Under the pieces are notes generated by a model, which did no database searches, was not told the origin of the DNA, and saw nothing but the letters and a program-made list of their open reading frames with translations. Positions 1 to 9,951 of a stretch of DNA of 64,000 bases are shown piece by piece. The first letter of the stretch is position 1, and each line of letters starts with the position of its first letter. The stretch is taken from NCBI GenBank assembly GCA_013396995.1, contig VWZP01002215.1:62280-126279 (forward strand), written 5' to 3'. Source of the stretch: Dicaeum eximium. Taxonomy: Eukaryota; Chordata; Aves; Passeriformes; Dicaeidae. The position numbers and the translations under genes are program-made.

Positions 1-999
1 AACAACTTGACAATTAATATTAACATGTAAGTAGAGTGAGCTGTATCTCTGCACATCTTGAAAATTAAAATTGTTCTGAAAAAAAAGTGGTAATAGAATA
101 TAAGTGGCTCTCAGCTCATAATTAATTACAGAAACCATAACCTGGATTTGTATTAGTGGTTATAGTGATCTGAGTGGAATTGGTTCTGTACAAGATACAG
201 ATGATCAGCTGAGAGCAAAACCATGTTTTACTGTTCTCAGTTCCTAAGATAGCTGTGTGATTGTAGTTGAAGGTAACTAGGAAAAATGAGGTTTCTGATA
301 ACTTTGATTCCCTACCACTGAAAATAAACTTGATTGGTAATTTCTTAGTCTGCTGTAACTCCATACTCTTACCCTGGTGAAGCTTCTGGATCATAACTCA
401 AAGTGATTTATTGTAAATTTCCTGTGAATTTACTTTGGGGGGACACTTTGGCTCTGGCAAATGTTGATAGTATTCTGTTCACAAGTTTTATATTATTTGC
501 CCTACAGAGTTGGCCTAATATTCTTACAGGCTACACTGCATTGTATTTGTAGTAATACCGTTTGTATTTGAAAATGTTCTTGTTATGCTACAGCTTTTTT
601 GTTGTCCATTAGTTGGTCAGAGGGTGTGCTAATAACACCAAGGCTGTGTGTTCAGTACCTGTATGGGTGATGCACTTAAGAGCTGCACTCAGTGATCCTT
701 GTGGGTCCCTTCCAACTCTGAATATTCTGTGATAATTGCTTCTTTGTTATACTACAATTTTGCCCAGTAAATACTCTCTTCCGTTTTGTGGAAGTCTGGT
801 ATTCCAATCTGTTGGACTTTTAATTTTGTAACTGAATAATCCTTTTATATAATTCATACATTGTGTACTTCTCCATAACAGTTCTTATAGAAAAGTAAGT
901 GTATGTAATTAATAGTACTTTTTCTTTGCATAAGAAGCCTTCTTATGCAAACTTTATCATGCAGTGTCACTGTAGTAATAATTATTCTTGTATTTGCAG
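1..999 (+). other. VPS37A: VPS37A intron, 3' part
   Basis: AT-rich intronic sequence upstream of the first exon in view. Apart from the SINE at 600-733, no exon, hairpin or conserved motif was recognised. Confidence 0.8.
600..733 (+). mobile_element. tRNA(Ile)-derived SINE with CR1-like tail (TguSINE1-like)
   Basis: Bases 611-668 resemble an isoleucine tRNA: AGTTGGTCAGAGG (D-arm/box A side), GTGCTAATAACACC around the AAT anticodon, then GTGTTCAGTACC (degraded box B) and GTATGGG (degraded acceptor end). It continues into GATCCTTGTGGGTCCCTTCC and AATATTCTGTGAT, the usual 3' end of avian CR1 LINEs. A tRNA(Ile) head joined to a CR1 tail is the architecture described for zebra finch TguSINE1, mobilised by CR1. 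The copy is decayed and lies in a VPS37A intron in the sense direction. Confidence 0.75.
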
Positions 1000-1114
1000 T
1001 TTGCTTCCACCTCAATTTCCTCAGGAAAAACCAGTCATCAGTGTTTTCCCACCTGTGAGACATCATTTAGTGGACAAGCAGGGAGTATATGTGACCGGTC
1101 CATTAATAAGTAAT
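1000..1114 (+). CDS. VPS37A: VPS37A exon, UEV-like domain part 1
   Basis: Acceptor TTTGCAG ends at 999 and donor GTATGT starts at 1115. The first base completes a codon split with the upstream exon, followed by 38 full codons starting LLPPQFPQEKPVISVFPP and ending GPLISN. This belongs to the UEV-like fold near the N-terminus. The preceding exon was not found in bases 1-999. Confidence 0.95.
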
Positions 1115-4100
1115 GTATGTATAATTTGTAGCTTCACACAGATCTACTGTTAATAGCAATTTTAATACATGTCATACTAGATTTTTGTTAATACTCCTGA
1201 TAAAAAAGATTAGTATAGATCCTAATCTCTTTCAAACTGTATTTTGGGGTCCTGAAAACAGCAATTCAGAAGTGTCCAGTAGTTATTCTAATTATTCTTT
1301 TACTGATACCATTTCTGACTTGCGTATTCCATGTATCTAAAACTGTTTTAAGTTATGAAGGCTTAGAAAATTACTGTCACATTTTTTTGGTTATTGTTAA
1401 TTGCCCAGGTCTTCCAATTACATTCCAGTGCATTCCAAATAAAGGAGAGACATGCTTTAAGACAGTTTTGTAACATAGTTCTTTCTAGCCTAATCCTATT
1501 AGAATGGCGTCAAGGTTTTAGTTCAAATATTCAGGAATTTAATATGCTGGTCTTTTTGTCAACAAGATTGTCCTATTTTTTTTGAGTGGATGGAGGTTCT
1601 GACTCTTTTAGAATGTAGTTAATGCCTTTGTCCTCAGATATTTTAATTTTTTTTCCTCTTCTGTTGTTTGCACAAATGTAACTTGGTAACTATAGTGGGG
1701 TTTTTTGGTTGTTCAATAGAAATGTGGTACTTCGTTGACTCTCCAGTGATAATAGAACATACAAAAAACTTTTCGTTTCTGTTCAAGTCTGGGTTGCTTT
1801 ATCATTTTATTTGGAGCTTGTGTATACACAGTTTGGATTAGCTAGTATGTCTGAAATAGCTTTTCAGCACTGTCACGTAGGTATAATAAACAATCAAGTT
1901 CAGTACATTTTGGAACTCTTAGATTCCAGACATAATTTTCCTTCTTCTTTGGGTTTTGTTTTGTGTTTTTTCCAGTTTACAATGCATTCAGATCTTGGAA
2001 AAATTATTCAGAGTTTACTGGATGAGTTTTGGAAGAATCCTCCAGTTCTAGCTCCTAGCTCAACATCATTTCCATAGTAAGTTATCTAAACATAATAAAT
2101 GGAACTATGTCTATTAATTTTTTAAAAAGAGACTAAACCCATTATAAGGAGGGCATAGACAGGAGTAATGTAATGGATATACTGGAAGAATTAGATTCCC
2201 TGTCCTTGCACAATTTCATGTGCCTACTGGATGATCTGATTGTTTTTAGAAGAGACACTAGATTTCATTGGAGTTACTGCATGAATGTGTCTGATATAAC
2301 TTTATATCCATTTTCTTAAAAAAGAAGTTTTTATATTATCAGATGAAATCTGGAATTCGCTGTAGCTCATGGTCTGAGGAGTTGTGGTTTTTCGTATTCT
2401 GTTCATAATCTCCTAGGCTTAGGGCAGTTTCTGCTGTACCATGTGCAGCAGAAATTGTGTGATTTAAAGAAATGTATTAAATTCAATTTGTATCAGTACA
2501 ACTGTGGTTCTCATAGCTGATAGTGATAGTAACTTTAGGTGTGGCTGCAGTTGTGAATTTTAAAACAATGATTCATGTCATTTAGAAGTAATTATGTCTG
2601 TGTTGCTCAAGCTATTCAATTCTATACCATAAATAAGAACTAATGTATGGCACAGCTGTTTTTCTCACAACTTAAGGATCGAAACAATTTAAATTTATGC
2701 TGTGATAAATTTTTGAGAAGTAGTTTTCCCATAATTAAAAGTGTGTGTATTTGGCTGTTGTACAAGAATGTAGATTAATGGAGTTCTATACTATATTGTA
2801 GTATTAGACAGAAAAACTTACTGCATTGGAAGTAACTGAGAACAGAAAATAAAAAGTTTATGGCCACTTGAAAATTCATTCTTATGTCTTATCTGTGGTC
2901 TGGTAATTATAATTCAAATGACAAGAAATGTGCTCTAAACAGTTGGTTGCTCATGGTTGTGGTTTTGTTTGTTTTTAGCCTTTTCAACAAACCAGCTGGA
3001 ATGCCTCCTTTTGCTCCTCAGGGGTTTCCATTTCTTCCTCCATATCCACCTCAAGAAACAAACAGAACAATGACAACCATGCCTGTTTCTGAATCAGTTT
3101 CTTCAAGCTACACTACAGACAAGCCTGCTGCTCCCTCCTACGGCTTGATTGCTGATCTGCCACTGCCTGTTCCCACAGCAGAAGCGGTGCTTCAGGTCGG
3201 TGCGGTGAGTTCTGCTGCTTAAGCTGTCAGACCCTGGGTATAAGTTCCCCTAGGGGCACACCCGATATTGCTGTGAAAAACAAGGAAGCCCTTGAGTGAG
3301 TGCACTTCATTGTTTTGCTGGTGCTAGGGAAACAAAACTGTCATTCTGACTTTGATGAAGAATTTTTTAGAACTTGAAGTCAGAGCAACAAGTTCGTTTG
3401 AGTTTCAATGAAACTAGTGTTATGCTAAGGGTCTTTGATTATAGGGGGTTTTGTTTTGGAGCTGCACTCCTCTATAGGGCATCTGTAGCTGTATCTCCAA
3501 CCATAGAAAATCAATCCTTCCCTTCCCAGAACCTATTAAGTGAGGGCAATGTGCAATCTTAAGTATTTATATGTAGCATTTTATCTTGTATGTTTATACT
3601 CAAGTTCCCTATTGCTGATGAACTCAGCAATAGAAGGAAGAAATTTTATTTTTCAGAAGGAATTTTATTTTTAACAAAACTCTGTATCTAAATGTTTAGT
3701 CTTGAATCAAATCATGTCTATAGAAACAAGTTTTCTTAGGCTTAGAAGGCACTTTTGTGGCTTTGTAGAATTTAAATTTTCTACATTCTATGAAGACAAC
3801 TGTTTTTTCCTTGTCTAAAACATTTCTTTTCTGAGGGATTATAGCTTTAAAAACCACATGAAAGAGATCAAAATGTCAATCTCCTCCTCTGTTCTCACTT
3901 TCCTGAGTTTTACTATTCCTGTGTATTTCCTCAGTCATTCAACTGTTTTCAAATTAAGGACATGTATTTTCCTCCAAAACTGACTCATCTTTTATGACAT
4001 GTCACCCCAAACATCTTCAAGCATTTTGTTGCATTGGTTGAATTGTTTTCTGTTCGGAGACTAGTGCTACTGCTTCTTACTGCTTTTCCTGCTTCTCTTG

Positions 4101-7100
4101 TTCCTGGAAAATATTAATCTTCAGTTCTTGATTAATCAGGTTAAATATGAAGAAATTGCACTTCAAAAGCCTCCTAAGCATTTCTAAATTTTGATTCAGG
4201 TTGGCCAGAACGGATTTACATACAAGATGCCTGATGTTCCTGATACCTTTCCAGAACTCTCAGAACTAAGGTAAATTTTCAGAAGGTAGCTGAACTTTCC
4301 ATAGTTATTAAAAGGCACTCTACTGTACTGCTGGCCTGTATCTGATTTTTATCAGAAGTCCGTATGCATCACTGAAAGGGTTTTGTAGAAATTATAATTA
4401 GGAGAACTATCACGTACCAAAGTATTGGAGTCAGAAAATAACCCTGCTTTGTATTCAAATGTGCTGCTTCTTTAGGGTTTTGTCAGCAGGAACAGTACTT
4501 GATTCAACACCAGGAAACGGAGTATTTATTTTTACTTTTTCTTACTGTCAGTGTTTTGCTGTTTTCTGAGGCCTTGCAAGTGACTTAATTTCTAGTAATT
4601 TAATAAGCATAACTTTTGAAGGAGGAAATGGGACAGCTTGAGGCTGGTTCAAAAACTACATCCTCCTAAACGCCAAAGGACTGTAGTGCAAGGTGAATGG
4701 GGAACTGTTTTGTGAGCAGCTCAGCATGTTCAGGGGAGGCTGGGTTAGACAAATCCAGGTGGTAAATGTGTCAGCTGTCCCAGTGCAAATCACTGCTACG
4801 TCTAAATACTTTAGACACATTCTACACAAATATTTTCATCTGTTTGTCATTATTCAAACAAACTGTATTAGTTATTACTCCCTGCAGCTTGCTTAGATCT
4901 AATGAGACAGTTACTTACGTGAGATAGAATAGGTTACAAATTCTCTATAAACTCCTTCAGATCTCACATCTTTCTGGTGGTGTCACAGTTAAGCAATCAA
5001 AAGAAAACTCTGTCCTTTCAGCTGGGGTGCCTTTTTCTTTTCTTTTGACACTTTCCAAAGAGTCTGTTTAGTGTAGCTGACTTAACTTTTATGTTCTGGC
5101 AGCATCCTTATTACATAACAGCAAATTAAGATTTTGCAGGGAAGTGTAATTTGTTTAAACCAAACATTCTAATCAAGCCTGGTCCTTTCAAGAAGAGTGG
5201 ATTAAAATTCCATGATTCTTCTGTTGGTAGTTGAATTGAATGACAGTGGTATTGCAGCCGGTCTGAACAGTTCTGTGTAGGTGGCACAGTTGTGGTAATG
5301 GGGTCTTTTTTGAGTGGCATTTGTGAGAAAGGGTCAGGAGCTGCCCCTCTGCCAGGCACAGCTGGTTTGGCAGCAGACCCACTGCAGGACCGCTGAGCCC
5401 AATAGTGAAGCAGGCACTGCCTCTGAAAAGATTTTAGAAAGAGCAGAGGCAGTGAGGATTGAGGGGACGAATGGAAAAGTGTGATAATCCTGCAAACACA
5501 AGGTCAGAGAAGAAGGGGGAGAAGGAGGTGCTCCAAGTACCAGAGCAGTTACTTTTCCACAGCCCACGGAGGTTTTGGAAAAAGCTACAGTAGAACAGGT
5601 ATTTTATAATTGTACCCTGTAGCTGTGAGAGGACTATGCTGGAGCAGTTATCTACACTGCAGTCCAGGAAGGATCCAATATTGGAGCAGGCAGATACGCC
5701 CTGAAGGAAACTGCAGCCAGGTATCACCCAGACTGGAGTAGTCTCCTGCTGGGAACTGAATGCCATCTGTGGAGCGTGGGTGAAGTGTGAGAAGGAAGGA
5801 GAAGCAGAGATGAACTTTTAGGGACTGACTGCTACACTTGCTGTTCCCCCTTTGCCCCAAGGAGAGGGAGACAGGGGGAGGTAGTGTTGGGTGTGAAGGA
5901 ATGAAATTGAGCCTGAGGAAGAAAACAGAGAAAAGTGTTCTGGTTTTTGCCTTTCTTGCTTACCATCCAACTCTTACTGTAATTGACAATAAATTCAGTT
6001 ACATTTTTCCGAGTGTGTTTTGTGTGTGATTGTAACTGGTAAGTGACTTCACTGTTTTTATCTCAGCCCCTGAGATATTCCTCTGTAGCCTGTTGAGGAG
6101 GGGGACAGAGAGCAGCTGAGTGGGCATCTGGTAGCTTGACACAGTCAACCCACTACAGTAGCATTATGGGATGTAAGGCCTGAAATGGGAGATACTTCTT
6201 GACATGCTGCTTTTTAAATTCACTGCTGCATATAGTAGAGCCCACAATTCAGGAGAAAGAGGGAAAATTAGTTGTGGTCAATTGTCATGTATTTGTAAAG
6301 TCCCAAAAAATGCCTCAAACTTTGGTAGAAATTAATTACATGTGGTGTTTTCAGATTTAAATGTACTTTCTTTCTGTTTGAGTACAGTATATCACAGCTG
6401 ACCAGTATGAATGAGCAAGAGGAGGTGTTACTGGAGCAGTTTGTGACTCTTCCACAACTGAAGCAAGTCATTACTGATAGAGATGAGTTAGTGAAAAGCA
6501 TTGAAGAGCTGGCAAGTAAGCTGTCAAAATGTTAATATGTGTGGCTTTGTTCTGTGAACTAGAGCCTTTAAAAAAAAGTAGTAATGGTGATTTTATTTTA
6601 CAGAAAAAAACTTGTTGCTGGAGCCTAGTCTTGAGGCAAAAAGACAGACTGTGTTGGATAAAGTAAGTTAACTATAAAATCATCTTCAGAAATATGAGTG
6701 GCAATATCTGGGGTTTTTTCAAGGTGATAATGTTCTTTTTCTTCTTCCTTCCAGTATGAGCAACTCACGCAAATGAAAGCAGCCTTTGAAAAAAAGATGC
6801 AAAGACAGCATGAACTTAGTGAGGTATAATTCCTACATGACATCCTTTAAGAATACTTCAATACATCTGAAGTTTTGATTTGTATCTTTAACCATTTGGA
6901 ATATTCATTTGGTTAAACTCTCATTTAATATGAAGTAGATTAGGTATTTCATCAAGTATGAAAAAAAATGGTATGATGTATTAAAAAGTTGAAGCAAAAT
7001 CATGGTTTTTTTCATTGGATTTTTATTTTTTTACTGCTATAATAGAAGCTAAGTTGGAAGAAAAGAGCAATGTACATCTAGAGCTGTTTAGTATAATCCC

Positions 7101-9709
7101 AGTCCAAACCAGTTTTAAGAATAGAATAATTTTTAGAGAAGGCTTGTTCAATTAATGGTACTCATATAACATAATGAGCTTGTAAAACTGTACCAGATAA
7201 AAGTGCTCAATAACTTCAGGAACTTAAACTCTGCAATTCACTGGGCATGCTTACTTCAGGCATTATGTTCTGTGTGCTGTCAAACCTTGCACATTCTACA
7301 GTGCAAATAGGATAGAAGTTATTTCTTCAGAAAGTATTGGAGAAGGAGAATAATTTCTTGTTATGTTTATCAGGGTATTCATTAGAAGATGTAACTTCTA
7401 ATAAACCACTTTCTGCACTAAAATCTTCATAATTTGCAAGACTCGTCACCTGAGAATGCAACAGTCCATCAATTTAGCATGCATAGTACCTGAATTTCAG
7501 AATGCCCCCAAAATAACAAAACAAAACAAAAAAAAAAGTTGCATGATGGCAAACCAAATTATTTCATAGGTTGTCTAAATGTATTAGAGGTTTCCTCACT
7601 TGAAAATCAGAATAGTCTGACTCCTAATGCCTCCTTTGACTTTAAAGTGGGCAGAGGTAGTTGATGTGAATAAAGCTTTTATTTTTGCAAGAAACCACTT
7701 AAGAACAGGCCATAATATCCTGCTGCTATAGTCCTTTTTCTTTTTTCTAAATTAGATTTGCTGGTTCAATTTAATGATGGATAAGAGACTGAGAGTTGAG
7801 GAGTAGCAGCTGAATATTTTTGCTTTTTTCCTATATATGCTATATCTTCATGTAGTGATGTTTGCTGTGCACTACATGGTATGTCCTGCTCTTTCTTTCA
7901 GATTTCCAAACAAGTATTTTTACTTGTATTGTGAGGGAATTTTAGTCATCTTTTATTAGAGCAAACTCTCCGTATTTTGTACAAGATTAATTTTACAGGA
8001 AATTTTTGATTACGGTAAGGTTTTAAAGTACATAAGTAAAAGATTTTTCATCAGGTAGACAAAAGTTAGGCCAAGCATCTAAAATCTATAAATAACTTAA
8101 TTTTGCAGTTCTGACTCTGTACAGACTCCTGCTGGATGTGAATCATGTCCTGATTAACTGCCCAGACATGTTTGAGAAAAAACAATGAAATGGTATGCAA
8201 TAAACAGAAGTAACGGTTGAGGTTTATAAGAACAGAAGAATGAGTATACTGATTTAGATTAGCAGCCCATCTACTTCTTGAGTAGGTGCTTTTTGCTTTC
8301 CTGTCATCTTCTCCACAATTATTTCAAGGGTATTTAACACCTGAACAGTAAGTGCTTTTTCACCTTTTAATACTTCTCTGGTTCACGGCAGACTTTCAAA
8401 AGTAGAGCCTATTTATTGAAGACAGTTGAAATGTTAGTTCTACTCAAAAATCATGCACTTGAGAACTTGTCAGATTTCCAAGCTGGATGTTTTCTACACT
8501 GTAGGGTGAAAGATGAAAAACTTTATTCATTTGTGTGAATGACTGTGTATCAAGACCTAGACTAGCAACTTTTCTCACATTGAATCCTTTCTAGTTTAAC
8601 AAGCTGTGCTGTGGCTTGGAGATAGAACTTCATCCAGTTACTTAGGCTTTTATGTAATAATAGTGCTCTGTCCACATATTCCATATTTATATGGTCGTTT
8701 ATCTTCTTGGAAATGTAAGTTTTAATGGACAGGTTAATATTACATTGGACTTTTTATTTTCTTAGAGTTGCAGTCCAAGTGCTCTGCAGGCCAGACTTAA
8801 AGTAGCTGCTCATGAAGCTGAAGAGGAGTCTGATACTATTGCAGAAGACTTCTTGGAAGGCAAAACAGAGATAGATGACTTCCTTAGTAGTTTCATGGAA
8901 AAGAGAACGGTATGTAATATACAAGTAGTTCTAATCCAAGACACGTACAACACAGTGAATAAATTTAGGACTTTTTTTTAAAGAGTTTGAGCAGTCCTGT
9001 GATACAGAACAGTGTTTTAGTGAGCTTTGACAGAAGAAAAAAATTCCTTAAATGGCTTCAGTCTGCATTCCAAAGGCACATTCTTTTAAGGTGGGAGTGC
9101 AGAAGTCTCCTGCATTAGACCCTATTCATGTGTTATTGCAGGTATTTTTGTGCCAATTTATTCTATATCTTGTGTAGATATAGGGGAAGATAGCCACATG
9201 ATAAATTTAATATTTGGAAGGTTGACATAGACTGACATGTTGCATTAAAAAACCTTAATGTTTAATTTATTAAACTTCTTAAACAAATTCTGGTAATAGC
9301 TATAATCTAATAAATAAAACTGAGGTTCAAAAACCATCATTCTTGCTCATGCTGTGACAAAAGTAACTTACCAAGTAGTGTACCTTCCTTTAAAGGTGCC
9401 CAATGAATGCATTTTGTAACATTGGAAACAATACTCTTATAAGCAATTTTGGATAGAATGTTATTGATATAGATCATTGTTCAGCCTGAACCTTGGAAGG
9501 CAGGTAGATCAGATGGGGTTTTCTTTCTTTAAAGAGCATGTAAAATAGCTAAATCATTAAGGAAGAACTGCAATATGCATTATAAAAAACTGCATTTAGC
9601 ATTCAGTCTTGTATGTCTTGTTTCATAGCTTTGCCACTGCAGACGAGCCAAAGAGGAAAAACTTCAACAGGCAATAGCAATGCACAGCCAGTTTCATGCT
9701 CCGCTATAG
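1000..9709 (+). CDS. VPS37A: VPS37A, ESCRT-I subunit, 3' part of gene (9 coding exons, 5' end outside window)
   Basis: VPS37A is a subunit of ESCRT-I (with TSG101, VPS28 and MVB12/UBAP1), the cytosolic complex that sorts ubiquitinated cargo on endosomes and also helps phagophore closure. Coding segments are 1000-1114, 1976-2076, 2979-3204, 4200-4270, 6388-6515, 6604-6662, 6755-6823, 8766-8909 and 9629-9709. All are flanked by AG/GT and their phases join in one frame, giving about 330 residues that align along the human protein from about residue 68 to the end. Order: the end of the UEV-like N-terminal domain (LLPPQFPQEKPV, then MHSDLGKIIQSLLDEFWKNP), a proline-rich linker (FAPQGFPFLPPYPPQ), then the helical Mod(r) domain (MNEQEEVLLEQF through the C-terminal FHAPL). 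The Mod(r) domain assembles into ESCRT-I. No frame break is seen. The promoter and first exons are not in the window. Identification rests on remembered family sequence, with no search run. Confidence 0.97.
1976..2076 (+). CDS. VPS37A: VPS37A exon, end of UEV-like domain
   Basis: Starts FTMHSDLGKIIQSLLDEFW and ends SSTSFP plus two bases of a split Tyr codon. Pyrimidine-rich acceptor ends at 1975 (TTTTTTCCAG); donor GTAAGT starts at 2077. Confidence 0.95.
2979..3204 (+). CDS. VPS37A: VPS37A exon, proline-rich linker
   Basis: Acceptor GTTTTTAG ends at 2978. The exon encodes a Pro/Phe-rich stretch (PFAPQGFPFLPPYPPQ) and a Ser/Thr-rich linker. The strong donor GTGAGT starts at 3205, but a second, weaker in-frame donor (CAG|GTCGGT) at 3196 would shorten the exon by nine bases to 3195. 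Both keep the frame, so the exact end is uncertain. Confidence 0.9.
4200..4270 (+). CDS. VPS37A: VPS37A exon, linker with KMPDVPDTFPELSEL
   Basis: Acceptor TGATTCAG ends at 4199 and donor GTAAAT starts at 4271. It encodes VGQNGFTYKMPDVPDTFPEL and ends with a split Ser codon. A second AG nine bases inside (GGCCAG) could act as an alternative acceptor and remove three residues. Confidence 0.93.
5300..6157 (+). mobile_element. Avian ERVL-type LTR-like repeat, decayed, in VPS37A intron
   Basis: This GC- and purine-rich block sits inside the otherwise AT-rich intron 4271-6387. It has the layout of a common long avian LTR-type repeat: GGTTTGGCAGCAGACCCACT near 5360, repeated 'GGAGCAG' segments around 5640-5700, a CAATAAATTCAGTTACATTT polyadenylation-like stretch near 5988, then a GTAACTGGTAAGTGAC segment and the terminus GTCAACCCACTACA ending at 6157. 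It lies in the sense direction. The left boundary is uncertain (5126-5340). No intact reading frame is evident. The family name is from memory, so class is less certain than repeat status. Confidence 0.65.
6388..6515 (+). CDS. VPS37A: VPS37A exon, start of Mod(r) domain
   Basis: Encodes ISQLTSMNEQEEVLLEQFVT and on to VKSIEELA, the first helix of the Mod(r) region. Acceptor GAGTACAG ends at 6387; donor GTAAGC starts at 6516, in phase 1. Confidence 0.95.
6604..6662 (+). CDS. VPS37A: VPS37A exon, Mod(r) domain
   Basis: Short exon encoding KKNLLLEPSLEAKRQTVLDK. Acceptor TTTTACAG ends at 6603 and donor GTAAGT starts at 6663. The intron before it is only 88 bases. Confidence 0.95.
6755..6823 (+). 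CDS. VPS37A: VPS37A exon, Mod(r) coiled coil
   Basis: Encodes YEQLTQMKAAFEKKMQRQHE followed by LSE, a charged helix. Acceptor CTTCCAG ends at 6754; donor GTATAA starts at 6824. The preceding intron is 92 bases. Confidence 0.95.
6824..9628 (+). other. VPS37A: VPS37A introns (6824-8765 and 8910-9628)
   Basis: Two AT-rich introns, the first 1.9 kb. Only short A- or T-runs (for example the A-run near 7530) were noticed. Confidence 0.8.
8766..8909 (+). CDS. VPS37A: VPS37A exon, Mod(r) domain C-terminal half
   Basis: 48 codons from SCSPSALQARLKVAAHEAEE to FLSSFMEKRT. Acceptor TTTCTTAG ends at 8765; donor GTATGT starts at 8910. Confidence 0.96.
9629..9709 (+). CDS. VPS37A: VPS37A last coding exon
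   Basis: Encodes LCHCRRAKEEKLQQAIAMHS then QFHAPL and the TAG stop at 9707-9709. The stop codon is immediately followed by GTAAAC, a usable donor, so the 3'UTR may continue in a separate exon from 9902. Confidence 0.96.
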   Translation, partial: LCHCRRAKEEKLQQAIAMHSQFHAPL

Positions 9710-9901
9710 GTAAACTTGGTTTGTTAAACAATTTACTTTATTGTTACACACCTTGTAACTGCAAATGGATTTGTTAGTGTTAATTGTTCTAATGACACTT
9801 TCTGTGGAAATCAAGTATGTTCTGCATCTGTTGTTACTTGTATTTAAAATATAATTTCTGGAGAAATTAAAATATCTAATTATGGAAATTTGTCTTTACA
9901 G

Positions 9902-9951
9902 ACTTCCTGCAAACTACACCTGCCAAGAGAACGAATGAAAAACCCAATAAA
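9902..9951 (+). other. VPS37A: Probable VPS37A 3'UTR terminal exon start with polyadenylation signal
   Basis: TTTACAG at 9895-9901 is a good acceptor that would pair with the donor directly after the stop codon. A canonical AATAAA lies at 9946-9951. If that signal is used, the terminal exon is very short. Longer 3'UTRs reaching further right cannot be excluded from sequence alone. Confidence 0.5.

Larger units (their letters stand above)
1115..4199 (+). other. VPS37A: VPS37A introns (1115-1975, 2077-2978, 3205-4199)
   Basis: Three AT-rich introns with GT-AG ends. A short direct repeat (GAAATTTTATTTTTCAGAAGG then AATTTTATTTTT) lies at about 3640-3674. No other coding or RNA feature was seen. 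Confidence 0.8.

Noticed and set aside
600..668. Functional tRNA(Ile) gene
   Set aside because: Box A, box B and acceptor stem are degraded, and it continues into a CR1 tail, so it is a SINE head.
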